A stretch of 64,000 nt of DNA. It comes from an uncultured Neomegalonema sp. GTDB taxonomy: Bacteria > Pseudomonadota > Alphaproteobacteria > Rhodobacterales > Rhodobacteraceae. This document shows, one piece after another, positions 55,313-63,748 of the stretch. The position numbers were made by a program, and so were the translations under genes. Below the pieces are notes generated by a model. The model was not told where the DNA came from. It saw nothing but the letters and a program-made list of their open reading frames with translations, and did not search any database. The stretch lies in contig CALFAK010000028.1 in NCBI GenBank assembly GCA_937948985.1, positions 1 through 64,000 of the forward strand. The letters run 5' to 3'. How positions within the stretch are numbered: position 1 is the stretch's first letter; every line of letters begins with the position of its first letter.

Positions 55313-56284
55313 ATGACAGACTCAGCAGCAGAAATGAATATCCGCACCGCCTCGGTCCAAATGGTGGGTGCGATGGCGTTTTTTGCCATACAAGACACGA
55401 TGGTCAAGCTGATCAGTGATGATATTCCGATCTGGCAACTCTATCTCGCGCGTGCCGTGATGGTGCTGAGCCTGATCTGTGCGACAGTGGGTCTGTTCAG
55501 GCCGGATAGTGGTATTAAGCTGGTCAATCCCGGATGGGCGGCGCTGCGTTCCGCGCTGATGGCCGGTGCGTTTTTGATGTTTTATCTGGCCATGCCGTTT
55601 GTCAGCCTGTCCCAGGCGGCGGCGACGTTTTTCACAGGGCCGCTGTTCATCACCTTTTTCGGCGCGTTGATCAATCGTGAGCGCGTCGGGCCACGTCGGA
55701 TCATAGCGTTGATCTTGGGGTTTGCGGGCGTGCTGGTGATCGTTCAGCCGTGGTCGGATGATTTGCAACTCGCGCTGATTATGCCGCTGATCGCCGCCGT
55801 ATGTTATGCCTTGGCGGTTGTCATCACACGCTCCCGCTGCCTTGAAGACAGTGCTGTCGCCTTATCACTGGTGCAGAATGTGGTTTTTGCAATGATTGCC
55901 CTGTTCGGGCTGATCGCAATTGATCTGTTTGATCCCTCTACCGCACAGATCGAGGCATTTCCGTTTCTGTTCAGTCCGTGGCAGCCGACGACTTGGGTGG
56001 TGTGGTTGATGGTTTTGGGCACGTCGATCACGCATATGGTGGGCGCGATTACCCTGACACGGGTCTATCAACAATCAGAAGCCAGCCGCATCGCGCCGTT
56101 GGAATACAGTTATTTGGGAATCGTTCCGGTATTTGATTTGTTGATCTGGGGCACCGTCCCCACGCTCGCAACGATCACCGGGATGGTGATGGTCGCCCTT
56201 GCAGGCGCGTTCGTGGCGTGGCGGGAGGGAACCCCCGTCAGACCGCGCCCGCAAACGCACGGGGAGGAACCGGTGGAAGTCTAA
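55313..56284 (+). CDS. EamA-family DMT transporter (second)
   Basis: A 323-residue polytopic protein (ten helices). The first repeat starts MVGAMAFFAIQDTMVKLISD and contains the LYLARAVMVLSLICATVG helix pair; the second carries LSQAAATFFTGPLFITFFGA and PLEYSYLGIVPVFDLLIWG. The C-terminus is hydrophilic (REGTPVRPRPQTHGEEPVEV). An AGGAGG ribosome site precedes the ATG. The substrate is unknown. It ends 4 bases into the convergent small gene at 56281. Confidence 0.88.
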   Translation: MTDSAAEMNIRTASVQMVGAMAFFAIQDTMVKLISDDIPIWQLYLARAVMVLSLICATVGLFRPDSGIKLVNPGWAALRSALMAGAFLMFYLAMPFVSLSQAAATFFTGPLFITFFGALINRERVGPRRIIALILGFAGVLVIVQPWSDDLQLALIMPLIAAVCYALAVVITRSRCLEDSAVALSLVQNVVFAMIALFGLIAIDLFDPSTAQIEAFPFLFSPWQPTTWVVWLMVLGTSITHMVGAITLTRVYQQSEASRIAPLEYSYLGIVPVFDLLIWGTVPTLATITGMVMVALAGAFVAWREGTPVRPRPQTHGEEPVEV

Positions 56285-56556
56285 ATCCTCTGTTCCTTTT
56301 CGAGTGATATGTATAGCGTCTCAGCATCCGCATCACGCCCCGCTTCCAGAGCGTAGATATAGGCGTGGGTGCGGTGAAAGGCGGCTTGTTCGGGTTGGTC
56401 TTTCCAGAACTCGGACGCCACTTTGTGCAGCGCGCATAGTTCGTGTGGCGAGCCGGAATGGTGGCGTGTAACCAACGCCTTGTCGAGCGCCCTGCCCGCC
56501 TCATCCCGTGCGCCATTGCTTAGAAGCTCAGCAATGGCATCCGCAGACAGGATCAT
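56281..56556 (-). CDS. Small hypothetical protein coupled to fabI
   Basis: A 91-residue helical protein (MILSADAIAELLSNGARDEA, then ALVTRHHSGSPHELCALHKV, AFHRTHAYIYALEAGRDADA). The spacing of Ala/Leu-rich helices suggests a TPR-like or helical-repeat fold, without clear signature. Its ATG overlaps the fabI stop (ATGA, 56553-56556), which argues it is a real, co-translated gene. The function is unknown. Confidence 0.65.
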   Translation of the reverse strand: MILSADAIAELLSNGARDEAGRALDKALVTRHHSGSPHELCALHKVASEFWKDQPEQAAFHRTHAYIYALEAGRDADAETLYISLEKEQRI

Positions 56557-57365
56557 GTGGTTGAGATATCCGGCGCGTCTTCGGCCTTCATACCAACGAT
56601 GTGATAGCCGCAATCAACGTGGTGAGTCTCGCCTGTGACACCGGAACTGAGATCACTGACGAGGTAGAGACCAGCGCCACCGACATCTTGCTGGCTGACA
56701 TTACGGCGCAGCGGTGAGTTGTACTCGTTCCATTTGAGGATGTAGCGGAAATCACCAATACCCGATGCGGCCAGCGTCTTCATCGGCCCCGCCGATAGGC
56801 TGTTGACGCGAATACCCTGCTTGCCGAGGTCCATCGCCATGTAGCGCACACTTGCCTCAAGCGCCGCCTTGGCCACGCCCATAACGTTGTAGTGCGGCAT
56901 CACACGTTCTGCGCCATAATAGGTCAGCGTCAGCATACTGCCGCCATCATTCATCAACTTCTCGGCCCGCTGAGCCACCGCTGTGAATGAATAACAGCTG
57001 ATATTCATCGTCTTGTCGAAATTATCGGAAGTCGTATCGACATAACGGCCTTTCAATTCGGCCTTATCCGAGAACGCAATCGCATGAATGACGAAATCCA
57101 GATTGCCCCATTGTGAACCGATCGTCTCGAAAACGGCATCCAGCGATGCGGTATCGGTTACATCGCAAGGCAGGACCATTGATGATCCAACACTTTCAGC
57201 GAGCGGTATCACCCGTTTTTTGAGCGCATCACCCTGATACGTGAAAGCCATTTCCGCGCCATGTTCCGCGCATTTCTTTGCAATTGCCCAAGCAATGGAC
57301 CGATCATTGGCAACGCCCATTACAAGGCCGCGCTTGCCCGCCATTAGTTGATTAGAAACTGTCAT
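56553..57365 (-). CDS. fabI: Enoyl-[acyl-carrier-protein] reductase FabI
   Basis: NADH-dependent last step of the fatty-acid elongation cycle, target of triclosan (270 residues). It begins with GKRGLVMGVANDRSIAWAIA, where the SDR cofactor loop is seen; the catalytic Tyr-x6-Lys is in HYNVMGVAKAALE near residue 158; LSAGPMKTLAASGIGDF is the family's substrate loop. The last third, SDLSSGVTGETHHVDCGYH, is typical. The downstream small gene is overlapped by ATGA. Confidence 0.96.
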   Translation of the reverse strand: MTVSNQLMAGKRGLVMGVANDRSIAWAIAKKCAEHGAEMAFTYQGDALKKRVIPLAESVGSSMVLPCDVTDTASLDAVFETIGSQWGNLDFVIHAIAFSDKAELKGRYVDTTSDNFDKTMNISCYSFTAVAQRAEKLMNDGGSMLTLTYYGAERVMPHYNVMGVAKAALEASVRYMAMDLGKQGIRVNSLSAGPMKTLAASGIGDFRYILKWNEYNSPLRRNVSQQDVGGAGLYLVSDLSSGVTGETHHVDCGYHIVGMKAEDAPDISTT

Positions 57366-57508
57366 AACCCGATGCCTGACCTCTGCACCGGTTTTGCGGA
57401 GGCCGAGGCCGGAACGCGTTCGGTGCGATTAATTGCGTCCGAGACCGTCCCGAACGAATTTGCACCGTACACAGTTGGGCTATGGAGTGTCGAGTAACTT
57501 TCTAACGA

Positions 57509-58702
57509 TCAGCGCGCCCGACCTGTTTTAGCGTGGTGTTGCTCGGCAAACGCAATTTCTTGCGGTGTGAAGCGGTTTGACAAGTTAGCCAGCGCCGTAG
57601 CCGCACGACTGCTGCCACTGGCCGCCGCACTGCGCCACAGGCTGTAAGCTTCAAGACGATCCAGTTTGACGCCCTCGCCGCGATTAAACATCCGGCCCAT
57701 CCAGAATTGCGCTATCGGCATTCCTTGATCTGACAATGGTTTGATGAGCGAGGCCGCTTTGGCAAAGTCACCGCTTTTGTATGATTGCTCGGCGAGTTTG
57801 ATCCGACCCACCGGGGAATTTGCGGGCAGCGATTGGGTGGTATTCGTGTTGTTTGACGTCCGGGGCGGCTTTGCCGACGGCGTCTTGGTAGTGATTTTGG
57901 TGCCGGCTTCAGGCTTTTTCTCATTCGCCTGCTCAGAATCTTCCGTCTCATCGTCCTTAGAAGCGCTGGATCGCTTGATGCTCATTATCGGCATCGTGCT
58001 TTCATCATCTTCTTTTTTGGCTGTTTCAGATTTTTCTTTTTCGCGCTCGTCTTGCTCGACAGCGCGTTCGCGGGCGCGTTTAATTTCGGCTTTCTGACGC
58101 TCCTCATCACGTTTCGCGTCTGCTTCCTTGCGCGCATTAGCGCCACCATCCGGCGGCAGCTCGGATTCAAGCGCGTCGAGACGGTCCAGCGCTCTCTCCT
58201 GGCCCTGGTTCGCGGCGAGTTGGTATAGTTCACGTGCGATGGTGGGGTCAGGATCAACGCCGACACCCTTTTCGTACATCAGGCCCAAATTAAACTGTGC
58301 CATCGCATCGCCCTGATCGGCGGCTTTGGCAAACCAGATTGCAGCGTCTTCTGGGTTTTTGTCCACACCCTCACCGATCAGCAGCAAAAATGCCGTGTTA
58401 ACCTGCGCTTCGACTGAATTCTTTTCGGCGGCACGTTTGTAAAGACGGAAAGCGCGCTCGTCGTCTTTTTCAACGCCGAGACCGAGACGGTACAATTGTG
58501 CCAGATTACGAAGGGCTTCAGGGTCACCGTTCTGAGCCAGAGGTGCCCATATTTTAGCGGCACTCTCGAATTGGCCGTCTTCGTAGGCGGCGACGCCTTT
58601 TTCAAACTGTTCGTCAGTACTTTGAGCCAGGCTTGGTGTCGCGGCGCTGATCAATAGGGCGGCGAGAGCCACAGCGGATAGAAGTGATGGGCGCGTACTC
58701 AT
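57509..58702 (-). CDS. Exported Sel1/TPR-repeat protein
   Basis: A 397-residue secreted protein. The signal peptide ends TPSLAQS. Then come tetratricopeptide/Sel1-type repeats (DEQFEKGVAAYEDGQFESAA; ALRNLAQLYRLGLGVEKDDE; AQVNTAFLLLIGEGVDKNPE; AQFNLGLMYEKGVGVDPDPT). Residues about 190-300 form a charged Lys/Glu/Arg linker, and one more repeat pair ends the protein (AQFWMGRMFNRGEGVKLDRL). Sel1 proteins often act as adaptors in the envelope; the role here is unknown. GAGG 6 bases upstream sets ATG 58702. Confidence 0.87.
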   Translation of the reverse strand: MSTRPSLLSAVALAALLISAATPSLAQSTDEQFEKGVAAYEDGQFESAAKIWAPLAQNGDPEALRNLAQLYRLGLGVEKDDERAFRLYKRAAEKNSVEAQVNTAFLLLIGEGVDKNPEDAAIWFAKAADQGDAMAQFNLGLMYEKGVGVDPDPTIARELYQLAANQGQERALDRLDALESELPPDGGANARKEADAKRDEERQKAEIKRARERAVEQDEREKEKSETAKKEDDESTMPIMSIKRSSASKDDETEDSEQANEKKPEAGTKITTKTPSAKPPRTSNNTNTTQSLPANSPVGRIKLAEQSYKSGDFAKAASLIKPLSDQGMPIAQFWMGRMFNRGEGVKLDRLEAYSLWRSAAASGSSRAATALANLSNRFTPQEIAFAEQHHAKTGRAR

Positions 58703-58745
58703 GATAAGCCTCGTGTGATTGCGCAATTCTTTGCCTACACAAAGC

Positions 58746-58771
58746 AAAAGCGGGGCCACATGACCCCGCTT
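58746..58771 (-). terminator. Rho-independent terminator of the minus-strand lipoprotein gene
   Basis: AAGCGGGG (58748-58755) pairs with CCCCGCTT (58764-58771). On the minus strand the hairpin is followed by TTTTGCTTT. It lies 25 bases past the stop of the gene at 58796-59383. Confidence 0.8.
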
Positions 58772-58795
58772 CGCTGAAAAATCATTTATGCAAGG

Positions 58796-59383
58796 TTACC
58801 CATTGCGTAAACGCCAAGGCTCGGATGGCGAGTTACGGCACATGGTTCCGGTCGCTTTCTCGATCTGACCACCGGAGACAACAGATGTTTCGTAATCACG
58901 GCATTCGATACCCTGTGACGTGCCATATGTTTGCGGCGCGGGTTGTTGGTACTGATAAGCGCCCGTGTTGGTGTATTGCGGCTGTGCCTGTACGGTTTCG
59001 TATGGCGCGTAGTAGACGTTGCTGGTCGGCTGAACCGTGCCGTAGATGCCCGTCTGCGGGTCATTCCAGCGCTGAACACTGCCCGTCGGCGCGGCACTGA
59101 GAGTTTGCTGTGTGGTTTGGGAAGCGGCCACGCGACCTTGCTGTGACAGTTGGTCAGCAATCGCCGCACCAACGATACCGCCAAGCAGTGTACCGGCAAT
59201 CGTGGCAGCGGTATTGCCGCGACCTTTGCCGAATTGATTGCCCGCAACGCCGCCGGCAATACCGCCAACAACAGCGCCGATCGCCTGATTACTGACAGTA
59301 GGACCGGATGCGCCTTGCGCACAACCAGCCGTAATAAGTGCCGCAACAGCGAGGCTGCTCGTAATTCTCATTGATTGAACCAT
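58796..59383 (-). CDS. Glycine-zipper lipoprotein (17 kDa antigen-like), second copy
   Basis: A 195-residue outer-membrane lipoprotein candidate. The signal ends in a lipobox (ALITAGC). The glycine-zipper segment spans about residues 30-80 (AIGAVVGGIAGGVAGNQFGK; GTLLGGIVGAAIADQLSQ), followed by a Gln/Tyr/Thr-rich stretch and a C-terminal domain with two Cys (ECRDYETSVVSGGQIE and GTMCRN), the 17-kDa antigen/SlyB arrangement. AGGAG 6 bases before ATG 59383 sets the start. It differs clearly from the family member at 2861-3400. Confidence 0.85.
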   Translation of the reverse strand: MVQSMRITSSLAVAALITAGCAQGASGPTVSNQAIGAVVGGIAGGVAGNQFGKGRGNTAATIAGTLLGGIVGAAIADQLSQQGRVAASQTTQQTLSAAPTGSVQRWNDPQTGIYGTVQPTSNVYYAPYETVQAQPQYTNTGAYQYQQPAPQTYGTSQGIECRDYETSVVSGGQIEKATGTMCRNSPSEPWRLRNG

Positions 59384-59529
59384 TTGTATCTCCTAGCAGG
59401 GCGTGAATGGCGATGCGCCAAGCTAACTACGTCTCGAAGACGCCCACCTTGATATAGCGCAAAACCTACCCGCGCTTTTTGACCCAATTACGGCGCGGGG
59501 ACCGGGCGCATGAAAGGAAAAACTGATTT

Positions 59530-60189
59530 ATGATACGTGAAGATGCTGCCAATCGTGATGAAGAACGCAACGGTTTGTTCGCCGGAGATGATCCTTTTGC
59601 CATAGCGGAACGCTGGCAGGCGGCAGCGTGGGACACCGAGGTGAACGATGCGAATGCGATGTCCCTGTCAACCGTTGACGCCGGCGGGCTGCCAAATGTT
59701 CGGATCGTGCTGCTTAAAGGGATAGAGCGTTACAGCGCCTCACCAAAGCCGGGCGGCGGGTTCTTGTTCTACACGAACCGTGATAGTGCCAAGGGAACCG
59801 AGCTTGCGGCAAATCAGAAAGCCGCTGCCGTGCTGCATTGGAAAAGTGTGCGCCAGCAAATCCGGTTTCGTGGCCCTGTTGAATGGGTAGATGCCGAAGC
59901 GTCCGACGCCTATTTCGCGTCCCGCCACCCGCAAAGCCGTGCGGGGGCAATCGCCTCGCAGCAATCACGCCCGCTTGCGTCCCGTCAGGCGATGCTGGAA
60001 GAAACGGACGCTGTGACGGCGGCGACAAGCGGTGATCCGAAACGGCCGGATAATTGGGGCGGTTATCGTATTCGTCCTGTCGAAATCGAATTCTGGGCGG
60101 AAGGCGATCACCGGATCCATGACCGTTTCCGCTGGACGCGTGAGACGCCCGACTCCGAGGAATGGACAGTGACGCGCCTTTACCCGTAA
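59530..60189 (+). CDS. pdxH: Pyridoxamine 5'-phosphate oxidase
   Basis: An FMN-dependent oxidase (219 residues) that makes pyridoxal 5'-phosphate from pyridoxamine or pyridoxine phosphate. Signatures: NVRIVLLKGIERYSASPKPG near residue 57, GGFLFYTNRDSAKGTELAAN with the FMN phosphate contacts, VRQQIRFRGPVEWV, SRHPQSRAGAIASQQS, and the C-terminal NWGGYRIRPVEIEFW and RLYP end typical of PdxH. The SDR gene follows after 26 bases. Confidence 0.96.
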   Translation: MIREDAANRDEERNGLFAGDDPFAIAERWQAAAWDTEVNDANAMSLSTVDAGGLPNVRIVLLKGIERYSASPKPGGGFLFYTNRDSAKGTELAANQKAAAVLHWKSVRQQIRFRGPVEWVDAEASDAYFASRHPQSRAGAIASQQSRPLASRQAMLEETDAVTAATSGDPKRPDNWGGYRIRPVEIEFWAEGDHRIHDRFRWTRETPDSEEWTVTRLYP

Positions 60190-60215
60190 CACTGCACATC
60201 AATAGGAGAAACGCC

Positions 60216-60962
60216 ATGCCGTCCGAAAAGCCGATACGAACGCTGCTGTTGACCGGGGCGAGTCGTGGCATTGGCCACGCCACTGTCAAGCGGTTCTCAT
60301 CCGCCGGATGGCGTGTGCTCTCGTGCTCGCGCGACCCGTTTCCTGAGGATTGCCCTTGGGATGCGGGTGAGGAGAACCACATTCAGGTCGATCTCTCCAG
60401 CCCGGACGATACGATGCGGGCGATTGATGTGATCCGTGAACGGTTGCAGCCCGATGGCAAACTGGATGCGCTCGTCAATAACGCCGGCGTTTCTCCTAAA
60501 GGCGAGAACGGAGAGCGTCTCGACACGCTGACCACCAGTTTGCGCGACTGGGGGAAGGTTTTTCATGTCAATTTCTTTGCCTCCGTCGTGCTGGCGCGGG
60601 GATTAATTGATGAGTTGAAAGCCGCAGAAGGAGCGGTGGTCAATGTTACCTCCATAGCAGGGTCGCGCGTGCATCCGTTCGCGGGCGCCGCCTATGCGAC
60701 ATCGAAAGCCGCACTGGCCGCGCTTACGCGTGAGATGGCCGCTGATTTCGGCCCTTATGGTGTGCGCGTGAATGCGATTGCGCCGGGCGAGATTGAGACA
60801 GCCATTCTCTCACCCGGAACCGAGGAAATTGTGCGCGATATTCCGTTGCGACGCCTCGGCCAGCCGGAGGAAGTGGCGCGCACCATTTACTACCTTTGCA
60901 CGAAGGAAAGCAGCTACGTGACAGGCGTCGAAATTGAGATTAACGGCGGCCAGCACGTCTGA
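60216..60962 (+). CDS. SDR-family NAD(P)-dependent oxidoreductase
   Basis: A short-chain dehydrogenase (248 residues). The Rossmann signature is TLLLTGASRGIGHATVKRFS with the TGxxxGxG motif; NNAG is at residue 95 or so; the catalytic Ser is in NVTSIAGSRVH and the Tyr-x3-Lys in AYATSKAALAAL near residue 155; the ending EVARTIYYLCTKESSYVTG is common in FabG-like SDRs. The substrate is not predictable. AGGAGA upstream of ATG 60216 sets the start. It follows pdxH closely. Confidence 0.9.
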   Translation: MPSEKPIRTLLLTGASRGIGHATVKRFSSAGWRVLSCSRDPFPEDCPWDAGEENHIQVDLSSPDDTMRAIDVIRERLQPDGKLDALVNNAGVSPKGENGERLDTLTTSLRDWGKVFHVNFFASVVLARGLIDELKAAEGAVVNVTSIAGSRVHPFAGAAYATSKAALAALTREMAADFGPYGVRVNAIAPGEIETAILSPGTEEIVRDIPLRRLGQPEEVARTIYYLCTKESSYVTGVEIEINGGQHV

Positions 60963-61217
60963 CACGATACTACGATTTTGGACTGCTGGAAGTCAGGTCA
61001 CAGGTTTTGATACACGATTCAAGATCTGCCGCAGATCGTAGGTATCGTTTCATGGATGAAAGAACGCAGCATCGGTATTCAGTTTCAAGAACCCTTGTCT
61101 GAACATCCTGAAATTCTAGCCCTTGTACAACGTCTCGAAAATGGTGAACCTGCTGTGGTGAATGAGGCACCACCTGAGGAGACACCCAGTGACGACCGAA
61201 CAGAACGAAGCACTTGA
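60963..61217 (+). pseudogene. Decayed PilZ-domain fragment
   Basis: In the same frame as the SDR gene and directly after it. The reading starts HDTTILDCWKSGHRF, has a TGA at 61008-61010, then continues YTIQDLPQIVGIVSWMKERS and IGIQFQEPLSEHPEIL before a stop at 61215-61217. The portion after the TGA looks like the second half of a PilZ domain (LPxxVGxVxW...xIGIQFxEPL); a Trp would fit well at the TGA. The first part of the domain is absent. A start at ATG 61056 would give only 53 residues. It is probably a relic, not a functional c-di-GMP receptor. The family call is from pattern only. Confidence 0.45.
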
Positions 61218-62160
61218 TTTCGATGACCCGATGCAGCGGCCCCGTTTTACCGGCCTCGCGACGTTCTTCAGGCTGCCTTATAATGAACAGTTTGAAACGA
61301 ACCCTCCAGATATCGGTGTCATTGGAGTGCCGTATGATCTTGGCGTTACCAACCGCCCCGGTCCCCGCCATGCGCCGCGTGAGGTTCGCAATCAATCAAG
61401 TCTGATGCGGCGGGTGAACCAAGCCACGGGCGCCTCGCCGTTTGAACGATGCAAAATCATGGATATCGGCGATGCGTGGGTGCGCAAGCCCTATGAACTG
61501 GAGGGTGCCCATGCCGAAATTCAGGCAACGTTTGAGCGGGTCAAAGCCGCCGGCATCACCCCGCTGACATGCGGTGGCGACCATTCGGTGAGCTTGCCTA
61601 TATTGCGGGCGTTGGCCAAAGACGGCCCTGTCGGGATGATCCATATTGATGCCCATTGCGATACGGGCGACGGGTATATGGGATCACGATTCCACCACGG
61701 CGCACCGTTCAAAATCGCTGTGGATGAGGGATTGCTGGACCCCAAGCGCGTCGCCCAAATCGGCATTCGCGGTTCATTGTATGATCCGGGCATGTGGCAA
61801 TACAGCTTTGACAGCGGTATGCGCGTAATGATGATTGAAGAGGTCGAGGACAAAGGCTGGCGTGCCTGTATGGAAGAGGCGAAAGCCTTTGTCGGTGAAG
61901 GCCCGGTCTATATCAGTTTTGACATCGACAGCCTCGATCCCTCCTTTGCGCCGGGCACGGGAACGCCGGAAGCGGGCGGTCTGACAATGCGCGAGGCGCA
62001 AGGGATGGTGCGCGCTCTGGCAGGGCTGGACATTATGGGTGCCGATATGGTCGAGGTCTCGCCGCCCTTCGATGTTGGCGGCGTCACCGCGCTGAACGGT
62101 GCAACGATTATGTTTGAGTTGCTGTGCGTGATGGCAGAGGGGCGCGGCAAAGCGGGTTAG
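61189..62160 (+). CDS. speB: Agmatinase/ureohydrolase (arginase family), GTG start
   Basis: A binuclear manganese hydrolase of 323 residues, probably agmatine to putrescine and urea. Metal motifs: GGDHSVSLP near residue 124, GMIHIDAHCDTGDGYMG near residue 149, and ISFDIDSLDPSFAPGTGTPE near residue 242. Related members hydrolyse guanidinobutyrate or formiminoglutamate, so the substrate is probable, not certain. GTG 61189 with GAGGAG 7 bases upstream is preferred over ATG 61162, which adds a non-conserved peptide. It is convergent with dgoA with 4 bases overlap. Confidence 0.9.
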   Translation: MTTEQNEALDFDDPMQRPRFTGLATFFRLPYNEQFETNPPDIGVIGVPYDLGVTNRPGPRHAPREVRNQSSLMRRVNQATGASPFERCKIMDIGDAWVRKPYELEGAHAEIQATFERVKAAGITPLTCGGDHSVSLPILRALAKDGPVGMIHIDAHCDTGDGYMGSRFHHGAPFKIAVDEGLLDPKRVAQIGIRGSLYDPGMWQYSFDSGMRVMMIEEVEDKGWRACMEEAKAFVGEGPVYISFDIDSLDPSFAPGTGTPEAGGLTMREAQGMVRALAGLDIMGADMVEVSPPFDVGGVTALNGATIMFELLCVMAEGRGKAG

Positions 62161-62786
62161 AGTTCCGCAAACGCTTCAAGGGCGGCATGGGCAGCGGTGA
62201 TCACGTCGTCGGCGTCCGCGCCGGGCTTATAAAGGCTGGAGCCAAGGCCGAAACCATATGCTCCGGCGGCCTTATAAGCGGCAAAATCAGTGGGACCGAC
62301 ACCCCCAACCGCGTAGACTTTGCACGCGGAAGGGAGAATTGCGCGCAATGCCTTGATACCGTCCGGCCCGAGCACAGAGGCGGGGAAGATTTTCAGGCCG
62401 GATGCACCGGAAGCAAGGGCCAGATGCGCCTCTGTCGCGGTAAAAACGCCCGGCAAGCTCATCATACCTGCTGAAACGCTGGCCTCTATCACTGCCGGAT
62501 TCGCGTTGGGCGATACGATTACATTGCCTCCGGCAGATTGAACGGCGGCAACATCCTCTACCGTCAAAACGGTCCCCGCCCCGATCAAACAGGCGTCATC
62601 CGTCATTTCTTTGGCCAGACGCGCGGCTTCGGCGATGCAAGGCAGTGGATCAGGGGAGTTGAGCGGAATTTCTATCGCGCGGAACCCCGCTTCGATCAGG
62701 CCGCCGATCACAGGACGTACTTCGGGCATGGTGATGCCGCGCAAAATGGCGACCAATGCGTGATCCGTATCTACAATCCCGGTCAT
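62157..62786 (-). CDS. dgoA: 2-Dehydro-3-deoxy-6-phosphogalactonate aldolase
   Basis: A class I aldolase (209 residues) that splits KDPGal to pyruvate and glyceraldehyde 3-phosphate in the De Ley-Doudoroff route of galactose catabolism. It is a KDPG/KDPGal-type TIM barrel: LVAILRGITMPEVRP with the Glu/Arg of the active site, AIEIPLNSP, and the Schiff-base Lys in SGASGLKIFPASVLGPDG near residue 133. Its ATG overlaps the dgoK stop by 4 bases. Pairing with a DgoK kinase supports galactonate over gluconate. Confidence 0.93.
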   Translation of the reverse strand: MTGIVDTDHALVAILRGITMPEVRPVIGGLIEAGFRAIEIPLNSPDPLPCIAEAARLAKEMTDDACLIGAGTVLTVEDVAAVQSAGGNVIVSPNANPAVIEASVSAGMMSLPGVFTATEAHLALASGASGLKIFPASVLGPDGIKALRAILPSACKVYAVGGVGPTDFAAYKAAGAYGFGLGSSLYKPGADADDVITAAHAALEAFAEL

Positions 62787-63706
62787 ATCTGTCCCCCGTC
62801 AAAGCGTTCCGGCCAAATTGATTGCGCCGCGTGAAAAAGCCCAGCTTGCACGAGGTCATTGGCGTTTAATGTCGTGAAGCGCATATCCGCCATATCAAAC
62901 GCCCGTGCGTAGGTCTGTTGCAGCACGCCGCTCGCAATCAACGTGATCATATCAACACCGGACCGCTGAGCACCGGCGATCTCCAACCCGATCAGCAAGC
63001 CCGAAAGGCGATCAGCACCTTGCGCCGACTTTGCCGTACCTGTCAGCAATGGTTTCGCGCGGATGGAGAAGAGTTTTTGCAGGATGCGCTCAGGGGCCGC
63101 AATCGCCTCTCGCACCGCCGCATCAAATTCCGCGCTCAAAACACCTGACACGCCCGCAAGCGCGTGAGAGAGCGTCGAGCGCTCCGAAAGAAGCGCATAA
63201 ATCTCTCCCGTCATGGCGGTATCAAAGCGCTCCAATCGGCCATTACGCAGGCTTGCCCATTTCGAGTGCGTGCCGGGCAGACAAACAGACATGGGATCAC
63301 GGGTATTGAGCGATACGCCCAACAGAATCGTCTCCTCACCGCGCATCACATCCCATGCCCCATCCATCCGCTGAGCGACACCGGGGAGGATACGCACGTC
63401 ACGGGAAATCCCGGACACAGAGATTGCGCCCGATGCAAGGGCGGACAGATCAGCGGGAGCGTCAAGATAAGGGGCTTGTTGCCATCCCTGCGCAGCGCCC
63501 GCCATGCCGCAGATCAAAACAGGCACACAATTATCCACACCAAGAGCGGTCAGGTGGCTTTCGAGTACAACCTCGTATTCAGCGGGTTTGAGTGTCACCA
63601 TGCCCGCCTTGGCCGAACGCACGCCAAGTATTGAAGCGTCACGGCCCAGCGCCCAGGCGCGAAAGCTGCTCGTTCCCCAATCGATAGCGACAAAAGCGGG
63701 TGTCAT
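62783..63706 (-). CDS. dgoK: 2-Dehydro-3-deoxygalactonokinase
   Basis: Phosphorylates 2-dehydro-3-deoxygalactonate to the 6-phosphate, which the following gene cleaves (307 residues). An ASKHA-fold sugar kinase: VAIDWGTSSFRAWALG at residues 6-21 with the DWG(T/S)S phosphate loop, LICGMAGAAQGW, and VCLPGTHSKWASLRNG near residue 138. It forms a pair with dgoA; other genes of the pathway (galactonate dehydratase, transporter, regulator) are not in the window. Confidence 0.94.
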   Translation of the reverse strand: MTPAFVAIDWGTSSFRAWALGRDASILGVRSAKAGMVTLKPAEYEVVLESHLTALGVDNCVPVLICGMAGAAQGWQQAPYLDAPADLSALASGAISVSGISRDVRILPGVAQRMDGAWDVMRGEETILLGVSLNTRDPMSVCLPGTHSKWASLRNGRLERFDTAMTGEIYALLSERSTLSHALAGVSGVLSAEFDAAVREAIAAPERILQKLFSIRAKPLLTGTAKSAQGADRLSGLLIGLEIAGAQRSGVDMITLIASGVLQQTYARAFDMADMRFTTLNANDLVQAGLFHAAQSIWPERFDGGQI

Positions 63707-63748
63707 AATGTGATCTGCGCCTTTTTGAGATCATTCGAGGGGCGCAAG

